A model generated the notes under the pieces. It had not been told where the DNA came from. It made no database searches and worked only from the letters and a program-made list of their open reading frames with translations. Source: CAWDVB01 sp963824105 (GTDB taxonomy: Bacteria > Actinomycetota > Actinomycetes > Propionibacteriales > Nocardioidaceae). Taken from it: a DNA stretch of 64,000 nt. Both the position numbers and the translations under genes were made by a program. Where the stretch lies: NCBI GenBank assembly GCA_963824105.1, contig CAWGNN010000005.1:93447-157446 (forward strand). Direction: 5' to 3'. Shown here piece after piece: positions 27,490 through 36,194 of the stretch (its first letter is position 1; each line of letters starts with the position of its first letter).

Positions 27490-29361
27490 GTGCAGCCGTC
27501 CCGACCGTCGAGCCAGCCGTCGAGCCAACCGACGGTCGGGTCGCCGACGGGTGTCGCGGCGGCACGCTGGGCCGACCAGCGCGCCTTCGACGAGCTGGGC
27601 CGCCCACTGCGGGATGTGACCTTCTGCGTCGTCGACCTGGAGACCACCGGCGGCAACGCCGCCTCCGGCGCCCGCATCACCGAGGTCGGGGCCGTGAAGG
27701 TCCGCGCCGGTGAGATCCTCGGCGAGTTCCAGACCCTGGTCGACCCCGGGGAGCCGATCCCAGCGTTCATCGCCGTGCTCACCGGGATCACCGACGCCCT
27801 GGTTGCCGGGGCCCCTCGGATCGATGCGGTGCTCCCGTCGTTCCTCGAGTTCGCATCGGGGGCGGTCCTGGTGGCGCACAACGCTCCCTTCGACGTGGGC
27901 TTCCTCCGCCACGAGTGCCAGCGCCTCGGGCGTGCCTGGCCCACCTTCGACGTGGTGGACACCGCCACACTCGCCCGCAGGGTCATCCGCCGCGATGAGG
28001 CGCCCAACTGCAAGCTGGGCTCGCTGGCCACCCTCTTCCGGGCCTCAACCACGCCCGACCACCGCGCGCTCTCCGATGCCCGGGCCACCGTCGACGTGCT
28101 GCACGGGCTCATCGGGCGGCTCGGAGCCCTGGGAGTCCAGACCCTCGAGGAGCTGTCCACCTACACCTCGAAGGTCTCCGCCGCCCAGCGCCGCAAGCGA
28201 CACCTCGCCGAGCACCTCCCCCACGCCCCCGGCGTCTACGTCTTCTGGGGACCCAGCGACGAGGCGCTCTACGTCGGCACCTCGAAGGACCTGCGGACCA
28301 GGGTCCGGCGTTACTTCACGGCCTCCGAGACCAGGTCACGGATGGGCGAGATGGTGGGGCTGGCCGCACACGTGGAGGCGATCGAGTGCGCAACCGCGCT
28401 CGAGGCCCAGGTCCGCGAGCTGCGGTTGATCGCCGCCCACAAGCCGCGCTACAACCGCCGCTCCCGGCACCCCGAGCGGGCCTCGTGGATCAAGCTGACC
28501 CGCGAGCCCTGGCCGCGGCTGAGCCTGGTGCGGACGGCGGCTGACGACGCCACCTACCTCGGCCCGTTCTCGGGAAGACGTGGAGCCGATGCCGCACTCA
28601 CCGCATTGCACGAGACCTTCCCGGTCCGCCAGTGCACCGCACGCCTCCCGATCCACCCCAACTCGGCGCCGTGCGCGCTGGCCGAGCTCGGTCGGTGCCT
28701 GTCACCCTGCGACGGATCGGTGGACACCGTTGGCTACGACGACATGGTCGAGCGGCTGCGCGCGGCCCTCGGGGCGGATCCGAGGGATGTGATCGCGGCG
28801 TTGACCCTGCGGATCGAACGACTCGCCGAGCAGGAGCGCTTCGAGGAGGCTGCCGCGGTCCGCGACCGGCTCACCGCCTATGTGCGAGCGAGCGCACGGG
28901 CCGAACGGATCCGCGCCATCGCCGGGTGCGCCCAGATCGTGGCAGCCCTGCCGGGCGCAACCGGCTGGGAGGTTCACGTCATCCGCCACGGCCGCCTCGC
29001 CGCCGCCGGGGCCGTGCCCGCGGACGCCGAGCCGACCGCCTGGGTGGACCGGCTGGTCCAGCGGGCGGACACCGTGGTGCGCCAGCCCGGCCCGCTGCCT
29101 GCCTCAACCGCGGAGGAGGTCGAGCTTCTCGCACGATGGCTGGAAGGTGAGGGGGTCCGGCTGATCTCGATGGACGGGGAGTGGAGCTGCTCGCTTCCCG
29201 GCGCTGCTCGCTTCCTCGGGCCGCTGTCCGACGCCGAGGATTCCAAGGCAACGCTCATCCCCTTCGACGAGCTCGCCCCGCGGATGCGCCAACGGCCCTC
29301 CGGGCTGCGGGACGTGCCCGCACGCGTCACCGGGCTCACGCCTCACCGGGCCATGCCCTAG
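27490..29361 (+). CDS. DEDDh exonuclease fused to GIY-YIG/UvrC-like domain
   Basis: Residues 35-200 form a DnaQ-type 3-5 exonuclease (CVVDLETTGGNAASGARITEVG, AHNAPFDVGFLRHE, DHRALSDARATVDVL, giving the D-E-D-H-D residues). Residues 235-320 are a GIY-YIG domain as in UvrC/Cho (APGVYVFWGPSDEALYVGTS, KPRYNRRSRHPE). A UvrB/UvrC-binding-like segment with LAEQERFEEAAAVRDRL follows. This fusion is known in actinobacteria and probably takes part in DNA repair. The start is set at GTG 27490 because TAACGT lies exactly 7 nt upstream with no Shine-Dalgarno, a leaderless pattern; GTG 27484 is possible. Confidence 0.85.
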   Translation: MQPSRPSSQPSSQPTVGSPTGVAAARWADQRAFDELGRPLRDVTFCVVDLETTGGNAASGARITEVGAVKVRAGEILGEFQTLVDPGEPIPAFIAVLTGITDALVAGAPRIDAVLPSFLEFASGAVLVAHNAPFDVGFLRHECQRLGRAWPTFDVVDTATLARRVIRRDEAPNCKLGSLATLFRASTTPDHRALSDARATVDVLHGLIGRLGALGVQTLEELSTYTSKVSAAQRRKRHLAEHLPHAPGVYVFWGPSDEALYVGTSKDLRTRVRRYFTASETRSRMGEMVGLAAHVEAIECATALEAQVRELRLIAAHKPRYNRRSRHPERASWIKLTREPWPRLSLVRTAADDATYLGPFSGRRGADAALTALHETFPVRQCTARLPIHPNSAPCALAELGRCLSPCDGSVDTVGYDDMVERLRAALGADPRDVIAALTLRIERLAEQERFEEAAAVRDRLTAYVRASARAERIRAIAGCAQIVAALPGATGWEVHVIRHGRLAAAGAVPADAEPTAWVDRLVQRADTVVRQPGPLPASTAEEVELLARWLEGEGVRLISMDGEWSCSLPGAARFLGPLSDAEDSKATLIPFDELAPRMRQRPSGLRDVPARVTGLTPHRAMP

Positions 29362-29364
29362 GTT

Positions 29365-29371
29365 GGCCCCA
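29365..29371 (+). promoter_or_regulatory. Region of a likely leaderless start for the RAM-domain gene
   Basis: TAGGTT (29359-29364), which contains the stop codon of the nuclease gene, is followed by six bases and then the ATG at 29371. This is the spacing of a minus-10 hexamer to a transcription start at the A of ATG. There is no ribosome binding site. Confidence 0.5.
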
Positions 29372-29652
29372 TGATCACCGCCATCGTCTTCGTCGAGGCA
29401 GATGTTGCCCGTATCCCCGAGGTAGCCGAGGCGATCGCCGCGTTGGACGGAGTCAGCGAGGTCTACTCCGTCACCGGTCAGATCGACCTGATCGCACTGA
29501 TCCGGGTGAAGAACCACGACGACGTCGCCACAGTCGTCGCCGACCGGTTGAACAAGGTCCCCGGAGTGTTGTCGACCGAGACCCATATCGCGTTCCGCAG
29601 CTACTCGCGGCACGACCTCGAGGCCGCCTTCTCCCTCGGTCCGGAGGAGTAG
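29371..29652 (+). CDS. Lrp/AsnC-type ligand-binding (RAM) domain protein without HTH
   Basis: A 93-aa stand-alone RAM domain: the beta-alpha-beta-beta-alpha-beta pattern ITAIVFVEADVARIPEVAEA and VSEVYSVTGQIDLIALIRV is that of Lrp/AsnC effector domains, but there is no DNA-binding part. Such proteins bind amino acids and oligomerise. It lies 9 nt after the nuclease gene and next to trpD, so an amino-acid link is plausible. The absence of a ribosome site suggests leaderless translation. Confidence 0.85.
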   Translation: MITAIVFVEADVARIPEVAEAIAALDGVSEVYSVTGQIDLIALIRVKNHDDVATVVADRLNKVPGVLSTETHIAFRSYSRHDLEAAFSLGPEE

Positions 29653-29671
29653 CGGGGCTCGCGGGCGATCG

Positions 29672-30739
29672 TCAGCTCGTCGCCTCGACCCACCGGCTCA
29701 GCGCCTCGCGGGCGCGACCGGAGTCGATGGACTCCTCGGCCCGGCGCATCCCGGCGGCAAGCCGGTCGGCGAGGACGCCCGCATCTGCTTGGTGCACTGC
29801 GATAGCCGCACCGGCGTTGAGCACCACCGCGTCCCGCACCGGCCCGGCCGCGCCGGCCAACATCAACTGCACGGTGGCAGCGTTGGCCGCCACGTCTCCA
29901 CCCCGCAGGTCCTCCGCCGTGCCTCTCGGGAGGCCCAGCTCGGCCGGGTCGAGCACGACATGCTCGACCGTCCCGTCGGTCACCAGCCACAGCTGTGAGG
30001 TCGTGGTCGTGGTCAGCTCGTCGAGGCCGTCGTCCCCGCGGAAGACCCACGCGTCCACACCACGGCGCGCGAAGACCTCCGCCATCAACGGAGCCATCCG
30101 TAGGTCGGCGCAACCGATCGCTTGGGCGGCCGGTTGCGCCGGGTGCGCAAGCGGGCCGAGGAAGTTGAACGTGGTCGCGATGCCGAGCTCGCGGCGTGGG
30201 ACTGCTGAGTGCCGCAGCGCCGGGTGGAAGGCCGGCGCAAAACAGAATGAGATTCCGGTCTGCTGCGCCACGGCGGCCACGCGGTCCGGGCTCAGGTCCA
30301 ATCGCACCCCGAGGCGCTCCAAGACATCAGCCGCCCCGGCCTTGGACGAGGCTGACCGGTTGCCGTGCTTGATCACCGGCACTCCCGCCCCGGCCGCCAC
30401 GATGGCGGCCATGGTGGAGATGTTGACCGAGAAGGATCGGTCGCCACCGGTGCCGACCACGTCGAGCCAACGTCCTGGGAGGTCGAGCAGCTGCGCGTTC
30501 CCGAGCATGGCGGTCACCAGGCCCGAGAGCTCGTCCGCGGTCTCCCCCTTGGCGCGCAGCGCCACGGCGAATCCGGCGATTTGGGACTCCGAGGCCTCCC
30601 CCGCCAGGATCTGGTCCATCGCCCACGCGGCCTGCTCCGAGCTCAGATCGGCTCCGACGACCAGAGCGGTGAGAACCTCGGGCCAACTGTGGGACGCGGC
30701 GTCGCCGGCACCGCCGGGTGCCGAGGAAGGGGCCGACAT
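29672..30739 (-). CDS. trpD: Anthranilate phosphoribosyltransferase
   Basis: Transfers phosphoribose from PRPP to anthranilate in tryptophan synthesis. Diagnostic motifs: the PRPP-binding GTGGDRSFSVNISTMAAIVAA, then VPVIKHGNRSASSKAGAADVLERLG and FNFLGPLAHPA. Length 355 aa and two-domain layout are normal. No other trp genes are nearby, as usual in actinobacteria where this trpD lies beside ctaE/qcr. It shares the strand with the pseudo-receiver gene 18 nt upstream. Confidence 0.93.
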   Translation of the reverse strand: MSAPSSAPGGAGDAASHSWPEVLTALVVGADLSSEQAAWAMDQILAGEASESQIAGFAVALRAKGETADELSGLVTAMLGNAQLLDLPGRWLDVVGTGGDRSFSVNISTMAAIVAAGAGVPVIKHGNRSASSKAGAADVLERLGVRLDLSPDRVAAVAQQTGISFCFAPAFHPALRHSAVPRRELGIATTFNFLGPLAHPAQPAAQAIGCADLRMAPLMAEVFARRGVDAWVFRGDDGLDELTTTTTSQLWLVTDGTVEHVVLDPAELGLPRGTAEDLRGGDVAANAATVQLMLAGAAGPVRDAVVLNAGAAIAVHQADAGVLADRLAAGMRRAEESIDSGRAREALSRWVEATS

Positions 30740-30757
30740 CGGTTCTGCGCCGGGGCT

Positions 30758-31165
30758 CTAGGCCGGGACCCGTGCCCGGATCAAGGTGATGACCGCTTCG
30801 GCCAGCTGGACGGGGTCGAGAGGGTGAGGTACGGCGGCGTCGGCTCGCGACCAGGTGGCGAGCCACGCGTCCTGAGGCCGACCGGTGAGGACCAGGATCG
30901 GCGGGCAGTCGAAGATCTCGTCCTTCAGCTGCTTGCAGATGCCCATGCCCCCCGCAGGGACCGCCTCCCCGTCGAGGATCGCCAGATCGATGGCGCCGGA
31001 GTCCATGTTCCGGATCACCACGGGCTCGGTCGCCACCTCGACGTAGTGAAGCTCTGGGAGGTCCGGATGGGGACGACGGCCCAGCGCCTCGATCACTCGG
31101 GCGCGGGTGTTGACGTCGTCGCTGTAGACAAGGACCCGAAACGGCACGGAAGGGGAGTCGCTCAC
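30758..31165 (-). CDS. Single-domain response-regulator-like protein (pseudo-receiver)
   Basis: A 135-aa CheY-like domain without an output domain. It retains the acidic pair DD (residues 16-17), a central Asp65 in DLAILDGEAVPAGG and a Thr in VLTGRPQD, but the usual conserved Lys near the end is replaced (the region reads ADAAVPHPLDP), so phosphorylation-driven switching may be altered. GTG 31165 lies 7 nt after TAGCAT with no Shine-Dalgarno (leaderless pattern). The partner is unknown. Confidence 0.75.
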   Translation of the reverse strand: MSDSPSVPFRVLVYSDDVNTRARVIEALGRRPHPDLPELHYVEVATEPVVIRNMDSGAIDLAILDGEAVPAGGMGICKQLKDEIFDCPPILVLTGRPQDAWLATWSRADAAVPHPLDPVQLAEAVITLIRARVPA

Positions 31166-31561
31166 GCCGCCGATGCTACTAGGCCGCCTCCTCGCCGGTG
31201 CCAGCACTGCGGGGTAGCGCTACTGGGGCGAATGGCCAGCGCCGGGTCGGGCAGGTCCGGGTCCGGGGCCAACGGTCGCCCCGGCGGCCAGGTGTCCACA
31301 CTCCGGACAGGTGGAAGGAGGTAGACGGAGACCACCCAGATCATCAGAGCCAACAGATGCGGTTCGATCTCCCGGGACGTGCCCGACCGCCCCAGGTGAC
31401 GGGTGGAAGGCCCGGTACACGCGCCGAATCGAGCGGCATGGACACTCCCTCAGGCGTCACCAGGCAGGCGTCCGGACCGGCTCTCGCAGCCGCCTCCTGG
31501 ACTTCCTTCCCAAGGAAATGACAACATTTGTCAGGGGGTCGTGGTGCCAACGGGCAGGTCT
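31166..31561. other. 396-bp intergenic region before ctaE
   Basis: This gap between the divergent pseudo-receiver and ctaE genes has no reading frame with clear similarity. Short frames exist on both strands, including one on the minus strand with CPECGH, but none has a ribosome site or family match. The part next to ctaE is locally AT-rich and contains the inverted repeat at 31519-31533, so it probably holds the ctaE-qcr promoter. Confidence 0.55.
31519..31533. promoter_or_regulatory. Inverted repeat in the ctaE upstream region
   Basis: TGACAA-CAT-TTGTCA, a perfect 6-bp repeat with a 3-nt spacer, about 30 nt before the ctaE start in an AT-rich patch. It may be a regulator site overlapping the promoter. 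No known binding consensus is matched with certainty. Confidence 0.4.
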
Positions 31562-32218
31562 ATGACCATAATGTCGCCCGTGGCGACAGCATCTGCACTC
31601 CCGGCATCCCGACTCCACGGGCATCACGACCGTCCGAGCATGGTCAGCGTAGGAACGATCGTCTGGCTCTCCAGCGAGTTGATGTTCTTCGCGGCTCTCT
31701 TCGCGGCGTACTTCACGATCAGGGCGACCGTGCCGCCTTTGTGGGCTCAGGAAACTCCCCTCCTCGAGGTCCCGTTCGCCGCGACCAACACCCTGATCCT
31801 GGTGTTGTCCTCGTTCACCTGCCAGTTCGGCGTGTTCGCGGCCGAGAAGGGCAAGGTCAGCCGGAGCGGATCGATCTTCAACGTCCGCCAGTGGGGACTG
31901 CGCGAGTGGTTCGTGCTCACCTACCTCATGGGCGCGGTCTTCGTCGCCGGTCAGGCCACGGAGTACACCAACCTGATCCACGAGGGCGTGACGTTGCCGT
32001 CGTCGGCGTACGGCTCCATGTTCTTCCTCACCACCGGATTCCACGCGCTGCACGTGACCGGCGGTCTGATCGCGTTCCTGTTCGTGCTCGGCCGCACGTT
32101 CGTCGCGAAGAAGTTCACCCATGAGCAGGCTGTCAGCGCCATCGTCGTGTCCTACTACTGGCACTTCGTCGATGTCGTGTGGATCGGCCTGTTCGCCACG
32201 ATCTACATCCTGAAGTGA
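31562..32218 (+). CDS. ctaE: Cytochrome c oxidase subunit III
   Basis: The third core subunit of the aa3 oxidase, a membrane protein with five helices as in actinobacteria. Typical stretches: GTIVWLSSELMFFAALFAAYF, TTGFHALHVTGGLIAFLFV and SYYWHFVDVVWIGLFATIYI. It is followed by qcrCAB, the standard actinobacterial order for the bc1-aa3 supercomplex. ATG 31562 is used; ATG 31571 is possible. Subunits I and II are not in the window. Confidence 0.95.
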   Translation: MTIMSPVATASALPASRLHGHHDRPSMVSVGTIVWLSSELMFFAALFAAYFTIRATVPPLWAQETPLLEVPFAATNTLILVLSSFTCQFGVFAAEKGKVSRSGSIFNVRQWGLREWFVLTYLMGAVFVAGQATEYTNLIHEGVTLPSSAYGSMFFLTTGFHALHVTGGLIAFLFVLGRTFVAKKFTHEQAVSAIVVSYYWHFVDVVWIGLFATIYILK

Positions 32219-32252
32219 CACTGCGACCGACGAAGGATTCGAGGAAACCCAC

Positions 32253-33110
32253 GTGCGACTCCTGACCGCCCGGCTCTCCGCACGGCGACGCAGCCCCTTC
32301 GCTGGCTTCGCCGTGGTCCTGATCGGGCTCATGCTCAGCGGCGGCCTCTACGCCCTCGTCTCTCCCGCCCAGGCTTCCGAGTCGTCCGCGTCCGCGGACC
32401 TGGTCGCCCAGGGACGAGACCTCTTCCTCGTGGGATGTTCGTCCTGCCACGGCCAGAACGGCGAGGGCGTCCTCAACGCCGACGGAACCCAGATGGGCCC
32501 CTCGCTGGTCGGTGTGGGAGCCGCCGCGGTCGACTTCCAGGTCGGCACCGGCCGGATGCCCGCCCAGAACCCGGGCGCCCAGGAGCCGCAGAAGCCTGTC
32601 GTCTACACCCCGGACGAGATCTCCGCGCTGGCCGCCTACGTCGCCTCGCTAGGCCCCGGCCCCGCGATCCCGACGTCGGACGAGTACGACCCCTTGGCGA
32701 TCCCGGCCGACCAGCAGAACGCCGCCCTCGTGCGGGGTGGTGAGCTCTTCCGCACCAACTGCACGGCGTGCCACAACTTCGCCGCGAGCGGCGGAGCGCT
32801 GCCCGGGGGCAAGTACGCGCCGAGCCTTTCCGGCGTGACCCCCAAGCACATGTTCGAGGCCATGCTGACCGGTCCGCAGCAGATGCCGGTCTTCTCCAAC
32901 GCCGTGATGACGCCTCAGGACAAGCGCGACATCATCTCCTACATCCAAAGCATCCAGTCGTCCCCGCAGTACGGCGGAAGCTACCTCGGCTCGATCGGAC
33001 CGGTCAGCGAAGGCCTGTTCGCCTGGGTCTTCGGATTGGGTGCGTGCGTCACGTTCGCCATCTGGATCGCCGCCCACACCGCTCGCTCGTCGAAGGGAAG
33101 CCAGGCGTGA
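32253..33110 (+). CDS. qcrC: Cytochrome bc1 complex di-heme cytochrome c subunit
   Basis: A membrane-anchored cytochrome cc with two heme-binding motifs, CSSCH (near residue 62) and CTACH (near residue 170), an N-terminal membrane signal/anchor and a C-terminal helix (AWVFGLGACVTFAIWIAA). In actinobacteria it replaces soluble cytochrome c and passes electrons straight to the aa3 oxidase. Start GTG 32253. The stop overlaps the qcrA start (GTGA). Confidence 0.95.
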   Translation: MRLLTARLSARRRSPFAGFAVVLIGLMLSGGLYALVSPAQASESSASADLVAQGRDLFLVGCSSCHGQNGEGVLNADGTQMGPSLVGVGAAAVDFQVGTGRMPAQNPGAQEPQKPVVYTPDEISALAAYVASLGPGPAIPTSDEYDPLAIPADQQNAALVRGGELFRTNCTACHNFAASGGALPGGKYAPSLSGVTPKHMFEAMLTGPQQMPVFSNAVMTPQDKRDIISYIQSIQSSPQYGGSYLGSIGPVSEGLFAWVFGLGACVTFAIWIAAHTARSSKGSQA

Positions 33111-34180
33111 GCAACCACGACCACGAGGGCCCCGAGGGCCACAAGGGCCCTGAGGGCACAGCCCTGGAGCCGCTGACTGCGGACCCGATCGCCAACCCGG
33201 GTCCGCCGGAGCATCTCCCCCGGCCGACCGACATCGACCCGAAGGCGGAGCGACGTGCCGAGCGCCAGGTCGCGACCCTCTTCATGCTCTCCAGCGTCAG
33301 CGCCCTGCTGTTCATCGTCGCGTACTTCACCTTCCACGTCGGCTCCAACCCGTCGCTCATCGCCAACTACGGCGCCTCGAACGTCTCGCTCGGAGTCGCG
33401 CTCGGCATGGCGTTCCTCCTCCTGGGGATCGGCCTGATCCAGTGGGCCCGCAAGCTGATGGTGGACGAGGAGATCTCCGAGCCCCGTCACCCCACCAGGT
33501 CGAGTGATGCCGACCGCGAGGAGGCAGTCGCCGAGCTGCTGGAAGGCCTCTCGGACTCGGGGATCGGACGCCGGCCCCTGATCCGCAACACGCTGCTCGG
33601 CGCGCTCGGCATGATCGGGCTCCCCGCCATCGTCGTGCTGCGCGACCTCGGGCCGCTTCCCGGCGACTCGCTCTTCCACACCGTCTGGGCCAAGGGAGTC
33701 CGGGTGGTCCAGGACGTGACCGGCACGCCGATCAAGGCCGCGGACATGGAGATCGGACAGCTGGTCAATGCCGAGCCGGCGCTCTTCTTCGAGACCGACG
33801 CGGAGGGCAAACCGCTCTTCGAGGGGGCCGCACTGCAGGACGCCAAGGCGAAGGCTGCGGTGATCCTGGTCCGGATGTACCCCGAGGACATCCACGCCTC
33901 CCCCGACCGGGCGAACTGGGGCGTCAACGGCATCCTCTGCTTCTCCAAGATCTGCACCCACGTCGGCTGCCCGATCTCGTTGTGGGAGCAGCAGACCCAC
34001 CACCTGCTCTGTCCCTGTCATCAGTCCACATTCGACCTGGCCAACAACGGCAAGGTCGTCTTCGGCCCAGCGGCCCGGCCGCTCCCGCAGCTTCCCATCG
34101 AAGTCGACAGTGAGGGCTACCTGGTGGCGCAAGAGGACTTCACCGAACCGGTCGGACCGAGCTTCTGGGAGCGTGGGTGA
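33107..34180 (+). CDS. qcrA: Rieske iron-sulfur subunit of the cytochrome bc1 complex
   Basis: The 2Fe-2S cluster motifs are CTHVGCP and CPCHQSTFD (about residues 283-304), giving two Cys and two His ligands. Three membrane helices occur before the Rieske domain, as is typical of actinobacterial QcrA. GTG 33107 overlaps the qcrC stop. A charged, His- and Gly-rich N-terminus precedes the first helix. Its stop overlaps qcrB. Confidence 0.95.
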   Translation: MSNHDHEGPEGHKGPEGTALEPLTADPIANPGPPEHLPRPTDIDPKAERRAERQVATLFMLSSVSALLFIVAYFTFHVGSNPSLIANYGASNVSLGVALGMAFLLLGIGLIQWARKLMVDEEISEPRHPTRSSDADREEAVAELLEGLSDSGIGRRPLIRNTLLGALGMIGLPAIVVLRDLGPLPGDSLFHTVWAKGVRVVQDVTGTPIKAADMEIGQLVNAEPALFFETDAEGKPLFEGAALQDAKAKAAVILVRMYPEDIHASPDRANWGVNGILCFSKICTHVGCPISLWEQQTHHLLCPCHQSTFDLANNGKVVFGPAARPLPQLPIEVDSEGYLVAQEDFTEPVGPSFWERG

Positions 34181-35952
34181 CCCCGATGAGTGACACGTCT
34201 GCACGCGCATCGATGCCGAGCAAGAAGTCCCGGCTGGGCTCCGTCGCCACCTGGATGGACGACCGCACCGCGCTCGCCCAGATGAACAAGAAGCTGATCC
34301 GCAAGGTCTTCCCCGACCACTGGTCGTTCATGCTGGGTGAGATCGCGCTGTGGAGCTTCATCGTCCTGCTGATCACCGGCGTGTTGCTGACACTGTGGTT
34401 CAAGCCGAGCATGGCCGAGGTCGTCTACAACGGCTCCTACGACCAGTTGCGCGGGCTTCACATGTCGGAGGCGTACGCCTCGACGCTGAACATCTCGTTC
34501 GACGTCCGCGGCGGCCTGCTGCTCCGGCAGATGCACCACTGGTCGGCGACTCTCTTCATCAGCGCCATGTTCGTGCACATGATGCGTGTCTTCGTCACCG
34601 GAGCCTTCCGCAAGCCGCGTGAGCTCAACTGGATCATCGGTGCGGTCCTGCTGCTCCTCGGGATCCTCGAAGGCTTCGCGGGCTACTCGCTCCCCGACGA
34701 CTTGCTCTCCGGCACCGGGCTGAGGATCGCCGACGGTCTGATCAAGTCGACACCGGTGGTCGGCAGTTACATGTCGTTCTTCATCTTCGGCGGGGAGTTC
34801 CCCGGGGACATCCTGATACCACGGCTGTACATGGTGCACGTGCTGCTGATTCCCGGGCTGATCCTTGCCCTCATCGGCGCGCACATGCTCTTGCTGGTGC
34901 ACCAGAAGCACACGCACTGGCCGGGACCCGGACGCACCAACGACAACGTCGTGGGCTACCCCGCGGCTCCCATCTACACCGCGAAGGCCGGCGGCTTCTT
35001 CTTCGTGGTCTTCGGCATCACCGCGCTGATGGGCGGCTTGATGGCGATCAACCCGGTCTGGCGCTTCGGTCCGTACAACCCGGCCGAAGTGACAGCGGGC
35101 TCTCAGCCCGACTGGTACATGGGTATTGCCGAGGGCCTGCTGCGCATCATGCCCAACTGGGAGACCCACTGGTTCGGCCACACCTGGAGCTGGAACGTGT
35201 TCCTGCCCGGGGCGGTCGCGCCGCTGGTCATCTTCGGGCTCTTCGTCGCCTACCCCTTCCTGGAGCAGTGGATCACCGGCGACAAGGAGAGTCACCACCT
35301 CCTGGTCCGCCCCCGCGATGCTCCGACGCGTACGGCCTTCCTCACCGCCGCTGTCACGCTGTACGGCCTGCTCTGGGTGGCCGGCGGCAACGACGTGCTC
35401 GCCGCGCAGTTCCACCTGAACCTGAACTACATCACCTACTTCATGCGGGGTGCGGTCTTCATCGTCCCGCCGATCATGTTCTGGTTCGCCCGCCGCTGGG
35501 CGATCTCGCTGCAGCGCCACGACGAGGAGCGGGTGCTGCACGGGTATGAGAGCGGCGTGATCATGCGTTCGCCGGAGGGCGGCTACAGCGAGCGGCACCT
35601 GCCGCTCAGCGAGGAGCGTGCCTACCGGCTCACGGCCCGCGACCGTGATGTGGTCCTGGAGGCTCCGGCCGAGACCGATGCCGACGGTGTCGCAAGCAAG
35701 AACGTGCGGATCGAGAGGCTGCGTGCCCGCCTGTCCGCGTTCTGGTTCGCCAAGAACATCCAGAAGCCGACCCGGGAGGAGCTGGAGGAGGCACGGGCGC
35801 ACGCCGAGCACGAGCTCGCCCACACCGTGCACGGCCACCAGGCCGTCCCCGACGACGACTACATGGGAGATCACGAGCTCGACGGCCACCCGGCCGACGG
35901 CCACCAGTACGACGGGCGTCACCCGATCGGCGGCGAGGAGCTGCGTCCCTGA
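34177..35952 (+). CDS. qcrB: Cytochrome b subunit of the bc1 complex
   Basis: The quinol-oxidising membrane subunit. Heme-ligand regions are visible: QMHHWSATLFISAMFVHMMR and PRLYMVHVLLIPGLILALIGAHMLLLVHQ. Actinobacterial QcrB has an extended soluble C-terminus, as here, ending in a His- and Asp-rich tail. GTG 34177 overlaps the qcrA stop; ATG 34186 is an alternative. A hairpin terminator follows. Confidence 0.95.
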   Translation: MTPMSDTSARASMPSKKSRLGSVATWMDDRTALAQMNKKLIRKVFPDHWSFMLGEIALWSFIVLLITGVLLTLWFKPSMAEVVYNGSYDQLRGLHMSEAYASTLNISFDVRGGLLLRQMHHWSATLFISAMFVHMMRVFVTGAFRKPRELNWIIGAVLLLLGILEGFAGYSLPDDLLSGTGLRIADGLIKSTPVVGSYMSFFIFGGEFPGDILIPRLYMVHVLLIPGLILALIGAHMLLLVHQKHTHWPGPGRTNDNVVGYPAAPIYTAKAGGFFFVVFGITALMGGLMAINPVWRFGPYNPAEVTAGSQPDWYMGIAEGLLRIMPNWETHWFGHTWSWNVFLPGAVAPLVIFGLFVAYPFLEQWITGDKESHHLLVRPRDAPTRTAFLTAAVTLYGLLWVAGGNDVLAAQFHLNLNYITYFMRGAVFIVPPIMFWFARRWAISLQRHDEERVLHGYESGVIMRSPEGGYSERHLPLSEERAYRLTARDRDVVLEAPAETDADGVASKNVRIERLRARLSAFWFAKNIQKPTREELEEARAHAEHELAHTVHGHQAVPDDDYMGDHELDGHPADGHQYDGRHPIGGEELRP

Positions 35953-35969
35953 GGGACGAGCAGGACAAG

Positions 35970-36002
35970 ACGGAGGGGCCTCGGGATCCGGGGCCCCTCC
36001 GT
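35970..36002 (+). terminator. Terminator of the ctaE-qcrCAB operon
   Basis: A perfect 11-bp stem (35970-35980 / 35992-36002, core CGGAGGGGCC) with an 11-nt loop lies 17 nt after the qcrB stop. There is only a short T-containing tail, as is usual in high-GC actinobacteria. Confidence 0.8.
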
Positions 36003-36194
36003 TCATCTCGGCGGACACCCAGTACGGACGTACACCTCTTGACCGGCATCGGAATCGAGGGCGACACGACGCCCGAACCCGAGGCCACCAGGCATTCAGA
36101 GGCCGTAGGAACCGATCTCAGGGCCGCAGGGCTGCCAGAGGACCCCCGTTCTTGGCTGGGAGGCTCCAAGCCGCTCCAGGGAGCCGCATCCGGC

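Noticed and set aside
31198..31521. Short frames on both strands before ctaE, including one with CPECGH
   Set aside because: No ribosome site, no conserved neighbour pattern and overlapping alternatives in several frames.
34117..36018. A 633-codon minus-strand frame opposite qcrB
   Set aside because: qcrB is unmistakable; the antisense frame has no recognisable domain.
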